In this document: positions 48,601-57,600 of the stretch, piece by piece
How the letters are laid out: each line of letters starts with the position of its first letter
How positions within the stretch are numbered: the first letter of the stretch is position 1
Translations under genes and position numbers: made by a program
Notes under the pieces: generated by a model
Told to the model about the DNA's origin: nothing
Seen by the model: only the letters and a program-made list of their open reading frames with translations
Databases searched by the model: none
Origin: Membranipora membranacea
Lineage: Eukaryota > Bryozoa > Gymnolaemata > Cheilostomatida > Membraniporidae
Assembly (NCBI GenBank): GCA_914767715.1
Contig: OU612075.1
Coordinates: 6,634,001-6,698,000, forward strand
Length of the DNA stretch: 64,000 bases
Direction: 5' to 3'

Positions 48601-51600
48601 TAACTCATCAAACATCAGTAAGATATACAGTGGCTTACCGCAATCAATCAACTTATTCTCATGTTTGCCTGGAGATCAATTTTTTCATGTTTGAAGTCTA
48701 TGTTGCCTCATTAGATATCAATTTGTTTAGTTAGTGGGATTTTTAAAGCTTCCAGATGCCGCAACAATATGAAACACATTTTGATGGTTTTGCGGAGATT
48801 GATCATAAAATTCAAAACACTCATTTAATATTTTCAGTTTTATGTTTTAGCTATTTAAACCACAAGGCACAAGTTACTGTAGTAACTTTGTGGAGCCTGA
48901 TATAATTAGCCTCCCAGACAACATAAAAACCTTAGAGTAGTCAATGGAAAGGCTCTTAAAATTATATACATGTCTATGGTAAGTGTTGTATGTAGCGTCT
49001 CGTCATGTCTGGGTGTTTGTTCCTTATATTTCTCTCCCCCTACTTGTCTACTCTACAGCTTTTTCTCCCCTATTTTCCACCAAGACGTACTTTGTGAGAT
49101 TGGCACTTGAATGAAGTGTTTTAGCACCTGAAGAGAGCCGCTACCCAGTCATTCACAGATTACATGAATGAGCAATCCTGATGGTACTTGAGACCATCAC
49201 CCCACCCCAACCATACTTTTCTGACTTTTCACTGTATGATTGAAAGTGGTCTTTGGGTGAAGGGTTACCAAACCACTGTGACTTTGAGAGGCATAACGTT
49301 ACCAATTTGACAAACGCCTGAAGTGGGTTATTGTCTGGGACACTTGGAAGTTATTAAAATTTGCACAATTCTGCCATAAGACTTACATAATTCTTCCATT
49401 CTGCCATAATTATGCATAATTTTGGACATTATATCCATAATATTATGATTATAACCCAAAAACCATCTGATCGTTGAGCAGACTTCAACAGGACATGAGT
49501 ATTACTAAGGTGCAAATTTATTATGTTTAAAAAATGATTGCCTTGAACCCAATAACTTTAGCAGGAAAGTCATGACCAAGGCCACTAGGGTACTAAGCAG
49601 TTTGCGGTAGGTGCATAGCCCTAATTCTTATAGTTACTTACATGAGTTATGTCGGAAGGGTTCGTTACAGCTCACACCGCTTTGCAGTAATACTCGCACT
49701 GTGTCTATATCCTGAATGGCAACAGCACACATCAGAGGAGTCCATCTTCTGTGGTCAATACTGTTCTTTTTTACCTTCAATAGAAGAGTACTATGTCATA
49801 TACAAGGGGCATAAGTAACAGTCATGCTCGACAGTTCCTCAATGACACATACAAACATGGTCAGGCATTTCCTTTGCGCTCGATTATTTTATAAGGATAA
49901 TTAACTTTAGTTCCACTGCCACAGTTTAGGATAATGTTCAGCCTACTATGACATGTAAAGAAACATGATGGGAGTGATGAGTTGTCTCAGATGCATCTGC
50001 TTGTCATCTTATGATTGAAATACTGCGATCAAGTGCAAGGACAATGGTGAAATTTGATCTGACCTCATAAGGAATTTCAGGCTCAAGTTTTATTGTGGGA
50101 ATTTCAGGCTAAATTGTATTATGGGAGTTTCAAGCCAACATTGCATTGTGGGAGGTTTAGGCTACAGTTGCATTGTGGTAATTTCAGGGTAATAGTGCAT
50201 TATGGGAGTTTGAGGCTAAAGTTGCATTATGGGAGTTTCAGGGTAAAGTTGCATTGTGGGAATTTCAGGTCAAAGTTGCATTTTGTGAATTTCGGTAATG
50301 TGTCTCAAAGATAGCAGATTTCAGTGTCTTACCTTGGTGGTTATAAGATATTTGACGAATTCTGTGGCACCACTAGCGCTGGCTATATGAAGGACATTTT
50401 TACCGTCCATGTCAGGTATATTCACACTATCTGGTTCATGTTCAACTAGTCTCTTCAGTAAATCCAATCTGCAACAGGAAATATAATTATTATAGTTTCC
50501 AATATTATTTCTTTAATCATGTTTTATAGGTATTCATGGGAAATTAATAGTATTATTAACAAATAATCCATCTGGATGTCAGGCAAACATCTCATACACC
50601 CATATCATTTTCAGTCTGCAGGGGAAATAAATTGTGGACAGAAGATATTAACTTGTATAATTTAATATATATAATGAGTTTTTAATAAAATTATTACTTA
50701 ATACAATGACCATGTGATGGGAGAGGATGTCCTGAAATGTGCACTGACAATGGTTTGGCACTGTGTCCAACACCCCATCCTACGTCAGACGAGCCAATAA
50801 GGAACCCTTAAATATCTGAAGCAAGCAGGATACATAATTTCAATGTTGTTTCGAAAATTAAATCATAAATTTATTGGAAAGGAGATCCAGGAAACTTTGC
50901 TACTCTTTAGGAGTGTTAAGCGTACCCACATTTCACCCTCTTGGCATCAAAACACACAAGTTGCTAATCGTTCATAATAGCTCAAGTGTAGAATAATTCT
51001 AGTAAAGATCCCATTAGTGATTGGCAAAAGAAAGAAGCGCTGGAATGTCGCAATCGAAGATTAAGATGTTTTGGTTCGGTAATTATCAATGAGAAGGGAG
51101 ATAAAATGAGGTGTATCTATAGGTAAAACAAAGAAAAGGGTGAAAGAAATGTTTCTTTCTTGGCGCCTGATCAAATCTTGCCCATGGCAGCGTTCAATAA
51201 ACTTCCCAGAACATCCCTGTTTTTGACATAATACACACAGCTATATAGTGTTATAAAACAAAACCTGGATCAATTTCCAATAAATCTATCTCTATCCATC
51301 TGTAATTGCAATATCTAAGTAATTAACCTTTTATTCCAGTGGTTTCAGACTTATTTCACTAATGATGCCTATCATTGATAGGTTTCACATTCCAATATGG
51401 CAGGGGAATTCTGCGCATAAATTTAGTGGCTGTTGAGGTTTGTAGGATGGTATAGGCATTGTTGTAGAGTAATTCATTATGCCTATCCACATACCAAAAA
51501 ACACCAACATGCAACCCAAAACCATAGATTTCGAATCTATACAATGAAAGCACATTGTCAAATCAAGGAGTAACAGCCCTGTTACTCCTTGGTAAAATCA

Positions 51601-54600
51601 TTCTCAAACCACAAACAAGATAATCAAAATTCCTTCTTGGCTGACCGCAATTTTGATCATTAACCATTGTAACCAGTCTACCTTCGAGCTCAGAATCTTT
51701 GTTTACGTTGGACTGTGCATTGTGGTCAATGGCTGGACCTCGGACAAGGTCATCTAGCCTAAGATCCTGTGCCTTAATTATTATCCGTTATCGGGTATTT
51801 GGGTACCACTGCTGATAAGCATTACTATTTTTAGGGCTAAATAACACTAGCAGCTGCGGTTGTAGTTTCCAAAAAATGTCAACTGATCAAGTTTATTGGG
51901 TCAGCGGCATTGGATAAGGTCTTTGACAGCTTAAGGTCACAGTACTAACCTTTGCCATATAACAGCGGTGTGTAGCGGTGTCCGTCCCCATTTGTCCAAG
52001 TTTTGCAGTTCAATCTGGGGATGCCTGAGTAGAACTTCGAAACAGTCAGTGTGATTACGCTTGATGGCCAAATGCAACGGTGTGGAGTTCTATAAAGAAA
52101 AAAACAGAGAATTACGACTTTGTCAACAGGGTTTGAAGAAAGCAGTATGGGTTGGGGATTGGAGGGTGCAGGATAAAATCTTACTGCCTGAAAAGACAAA
52201 GGGAAATTTTGGCAAGGTTCTGAGTATAAGACATTTGCACTTTCAAAGATTCTGAGTATTCGAGAATCTTGTTTAGTATCCGGGATCATTGTATTCAAAG
52301 CGTGATGGTAAGTGTCATTAGCACCGGCCAAACATAACAAAAATCATTTCGAGAAATCTTCTGAAAATGTACTTTTGGCACGGCTGACCATAACATGATT
52401 ATTACATTTATATAGGATGAAGTAAAACTGAAGGTGGAAATCCGTGTCTGTTCTAAAGTATGTAGCAAAACAAGAGCCCGTCATAACAGGCGAAGAAAGT
52501 ACAAAAAAAGCAAGTGTACAAGACACTTGTTGCATAAAGCGGATGCATTGATGAGTTTCTAGGAGAATAGATGGATAATGTCATCCTCTTTTCTAAGGAT
52601 ATTTGCCAACTTTCAGTTTCATCGCTGAATGACTTGTCAGAGAGTCATCAAAACTTGAGTTTGAAATTAGATTGAAATGTCCACTCTAAAATCAGCACAT
52701 GATCTGACTGGCTAGGGTCTTTATTGCACTGGCATTAAATTGCCACTAAAAACCATGACCAAGTCTTCTTTATCATCTATTAACTGGGGGGCTCCTATCT
52801 TTTGATGGTGTATTTATTATTTATCATTAACTTAAGATAAAAAACAGGCACACTGCCAAAGCCATCAGGTTGCAACTGCATCAAAGACTTTAATCCCCGA
52901 GTCAACCATCAACATCATTTTATCAGTAGGCAATAGTTTGATCAAATAGTGGCTCACAGCCAATCATTGTTTTGACGTAGGGCATAAAAATCTCCAGGTC
53001 ATGGGGTAGTATTTATGTTTTGGTTGAATTTTATCACAAAGCCAAACCTGCTCTCAAGGTGTCCAACCAGCATATACAGCTGCTGAAGTCAGTGGTGGTT
53101 TACTGATCATTGCCCCTAATCTGATTGTGGGTAACCTTATAGGCTCCAAGCTGAACTGGAGAGATATAAACCATAAAAGGGTACCATCTTGAACTATGGT
53201 CTAAAGATCGACATTGGAGTGGTGACTGGAGAGGGGCACCAACCACAAAGAGATTTGTACTGATATGCCCCTCAGTGTCCCTCTATGCCCCTACATAGAC
53301 TGAATGATAAAGGTTGATCATCAAGTCTAAGCCACAGGTCTACTCCAATCCATGAGTCCCTGGCAATGTTTGACTGGTTTGACTGCCACTTTATGCTTTG
53401 TGGGGTGGTTAAACATTGCCAGGGTCCTGTTTCGGAGTAGACCTGTGGTCTAAGGGTATGCTCTACATGGTCTTGATATTCTTTAGCAGAAAGAAAATTT
53501 ATCGATATCATTAAAAGAAGAAAAGGATTGTCTTCCATACCTGTGAGTTGACAGCGTTGACATTGGCATCAGTATGTAGAAGTGACAGTAGGCTTGTGAT
53601 ATCACCACTGGTGGCAGCAGCCAACAGGTGCTCTTCATCACTACATGACTCGTTCTCTGACACCTCGTATCCTAACAACTTCTGTACCCAACTCCAAGCC
53701 ATTGACATGATGAGCGCTGTTAAAATCTGAAAACTAAAAAAACATGATCCCTGAACAACTGTAATTGCATCGCTTTGCTGAGCTTCATTTAAAGGAAATC
53801 TACAAGATTGAGTGTTGTTAACTCTGAAAACTAAAAAAAACATGATCCCATTGCTACACAACTGTAGGTAATTGCATCGCTTTGCTGAGCTTCATTTGAA
53901 ACAAAATCAAGAACAGCAGTTTCTATTTGACCGCTGTATGATGTAGAGGTAGCCGATGCTGTATACTAATATGGATGAGGAAATTATAGCGATTGCCCAT
54001 CACACATGTCAGACATTAAAAGCAATAGAAGATTTAATGAATTCAATGACTTCAATGAGTAGAAGGAAATGTTCATGGTATGGTCTCGTGATGATACGCC
54101 AAGAGAAAGTGAAGTTCTCGAGTATCCAAAGCATGATGAAAAAAGGATACAAATCATAGACTACTCAGCGATTTAAATCAAATGCTTGATTACTCATTTT
54201 CATCATGGTACCTGTTGCAATAAGTCAATGACCGCTACAACTCATTAAACTTTGTTTACAGCTTCAGAGCAACTTTCTAATTTTAAATCACAACAAATCA
54301 ATAGTTCGCAATTTGTTAATAGGTTGAAATCGTAAGCTTTCATCGTAACTGACTGACGTCAATCAATCGTAAATGGGCAGTGTCTAGAACCGTCCCAGGT
54401 AAACAGACTAGAACCGTATAATCATTTTTTTAAATTACTATGTGCAGTGCGGTCACTCACATGCTAGGTCCCATTCATATAAAGCTTGGTCCTAATAATA
54501 TGGCAGCTACGCTCTTACCTAAAATCGATGCCAACAGCCCCCATGGGGCACACAAGCAGTCCGGGTGAAAACAAATGCCATGTTATTATTTGTAACTTAC

Positions 54601-57600
54601 CTCACAACTCGAAATCTTAAGTAAAACTTAGCTTTGACAGCGTAATAATTTTGACTGTAACTTCCTGTTTGAAAGTGCTATTTCGCCGTAATTCTAACTG
54701 TCTGGACTCAACAAGTAATACGATGATTTGCTTTCTGACAATGAGTTGATTGTAATCACCTCCAATGCTTCATACAAGCAATGGCTCACTGAAGCTGATA
54801 GCAGGCCTTTATGTACTGAGAGATACCATAACAAAGCTAGCCAATCAGAGCAAAGCAACACGATGTCACAATATTCAAATTATGAGGGCATAACTCTATA
54901 GCTAACCTCATTGGGAATTTAAAATGAGAGCATTTATAACTTCGAGGTTGTTTCTAATTATAGCGCGACGCAAAGTGAACAAAGAAAGGGGACACAAGTT
55001 CATCAAAATTTATGGACTCCAAATAGCAAGGATGGTAAAATTTGTTTTGATGAATATTTTGCACAGTGAAATACAGAAAATTGGGGACCTGAAACCAGAT
55101 CTAGAAGCGCTCCTTCCCACTTATAACTTCTAAATTCTTGCTTTTTTTGTGCAACATAGCCATTGGTGAGAAAAATATTGGTTAAAATCATAGACCTGAC
55201 CCAGTCGAAATCATGAGAAATAATCCTGCCTGAGAAGAGAGGCCAAAATATTTCTTGTTTCTAGTTGCTTACAAGCGGGTCAAAGCACCCTATGTCCGCA
55301 TGCAACTGACAAAGGTTCAGATACACAGAAGAACAACTCTACTGCTGCACAAGTGAAGAGTGTTCACCATATATAAACCTTTAAATCACGTTGTCAAGAT
55401 CCATGCACGCCAAAACGAAGTCTTCTTTGAGGACAGGGAAATGTTACAAGCGTAATCAAGTATCTCGAGTGTATAGTAATAGTAATGAAATGAACTTTCC
55501 ATGGCATGGAATATCGGGACAGCAGCGCCCTGCTATGCCATCATTAGTTGATGAATAAGAAGTCCGATTCTCCTAATCAAATATCTAGTGAATTAGTGTA
55601 CGTCTAAATGTCATCTGTTTCACAAATGAGATCTTTGTCACGATAATTGCTGAGAATGTTGGCATAACAGTCTTTACCAATGTCTTGCTTTAAAAAAATC
55701 TTGTTTCGTTTCATTTCTCACAGGGCCTGATTTGCGTTGTTACATTGTTCGGTGTATGTTAAGTGTGTATATTAACTATATATCACTTATGGCAATGATA
55801 TGTAATTTATTTGAAATCAAGCAACGCTGTTGACAGCTTCTGTGCTACCAAATAATAAATTTTGGGTGGTGGTTTTTGGGGTTTGAGCCAATTGTCACTT
55901 AGAGAAGTGGGATGCTGATAAAAGAAAATTCAGAAATGCTTCTTTTAAAAACAAATTAGCCTCAGCACGGAAAATTTGCAGTTTGGGCTTCCATGAAGAC
56001 TTGAATTAAAATATTGATCATTGAATCAAATTTCTTTCTGATATAAATGGTCAGAAAACACAAACTGCGTTTATTCGAGGTTTACCCGTACACAATAACT
56101 ATGCATGCATTTAAATTTCATATTTATTGCTGCAGCCAAGATGGTATACATAACATCTTATTATTGGGCTTCTTCGAATCGGGAGACTTCTATCTTGCAA
56201 ATTTTCAGGCACGACGACGTGTTCACCAGGCATGTGTGAATTCCTGCCATGCCATGAATGGGCTTTCCATACCACAGATCATAACAGGAAGTTTAAATGT
56301 CAATGCTCCGACAAGAAATTCACTCGCTCAGTAGGCGTAAAGCACTGGAGAGGTTAGCGCTAGATTATGATTGATACTTTTTTGCATTGTTAGGGGCATT
56401 TGCATCCTACACCCTGTGTCAACTGCTGACTTTTTCGAGGATTATAAGGCTCTATAGAGGCCAGCTTCGATTGACAGCTAGGGGTAAAATGTAAACTGCG
56501 CATAGATGCTAAAGTGGAGTCAAAAGCAAACAAGCAAAAATAGACAAAAACCATGAATAAAATGTATAATGGCAACCGGGAAATTAATGTTACTGCAGGT
56601 TATCAACCCGGGAAAAGAGATTATAAAACCAGTTCATGTGTGAAAAAAGGCAGGAAAGGTCTACGACTCTACGCGGCATTAAAGTAGAGTGCAACGATTG
56701 AACTTTTAATACAATGAATAATGTGTTGGTCCGTGCAAAAAAAAATAAACACAAAACTACAATTATCAGCCTTATGCTTAATGGGGAACATATCTTACAT
56801 ACATCCTTACATATGCATATATGTATGCGTTTGTCTACGTGCATATTTTGTCAGTGTAACATCCTGATTGGGGGAGGCAACTTCAAATTTCAGGGCATCA
56901 AACTCAATAATTGGATAGCGTTTGTAAATCTCAAGTAAATCACCTTTCATGCTCTGGGTATTTATCCACCCATGCTGTGTCCGAACATTCTTTCAGCCAA
57001 TAACGTCAAAACCAAAGACAGGTTATGATTTCCAAATCCTGCTAGCTGGATCCCATAGAATATTTATAAATTGATAGTACATGTAGCCAATGAGTTGGCT
57101 CTGTTTGGCGGATAGGGAGAAGCCAGGACATAATATGGTACTTTCAAGAAAATACCTTCGACCTTGGGGTTGCCTAGCTTTTGATAACTTGAAGTAGGCC
57201 TAATTTGTGAGCTTGCTTTAATCTGTTCAACGATTAAGGTCCCTGCAATCACATGTGTTGATAGCGCAATCGGTAGAGCGCCTACTTATCCGAGAGTTGC
57301 GTTTTCTAAACCACACTGGTCATCAATTTTTCATCTTTTGAAATATCCCACATTTATCATATTTATAAGCTAGACGATGCCATGGTTGAAGGTACTTTCC
57401 TGAAAGTACCATAATATGACCTCTGGCATTGGCTCTTCTTCTCTCCATCCACCAATCAGAGCCAACACATTGGCTATAGTACATGGGACCATGTGACATA
57501 TGAAAGTCGGTATGTTTTGAAAGATCTTGTTACAAAGCATAATTATTTATAGTTCATATTATAACCTTGCAAACTTATCCTAACCATCACATTTGCCAGC

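Noticed and set aside
50093-50314. 73-codon frame with 9-residue repeats
   Set aside because: Consequence of a 27-bp minisatellite unit.
51564-51591. Possible terminator hairpin
   Set aside because: No T-run and a eukaryotic context; reported only as a hairpin.
57258-57330. Possible tRNA gene in the fold-back element
   Set aside because: The A box is good but the B box is degenerate and no cloverleaf closes.
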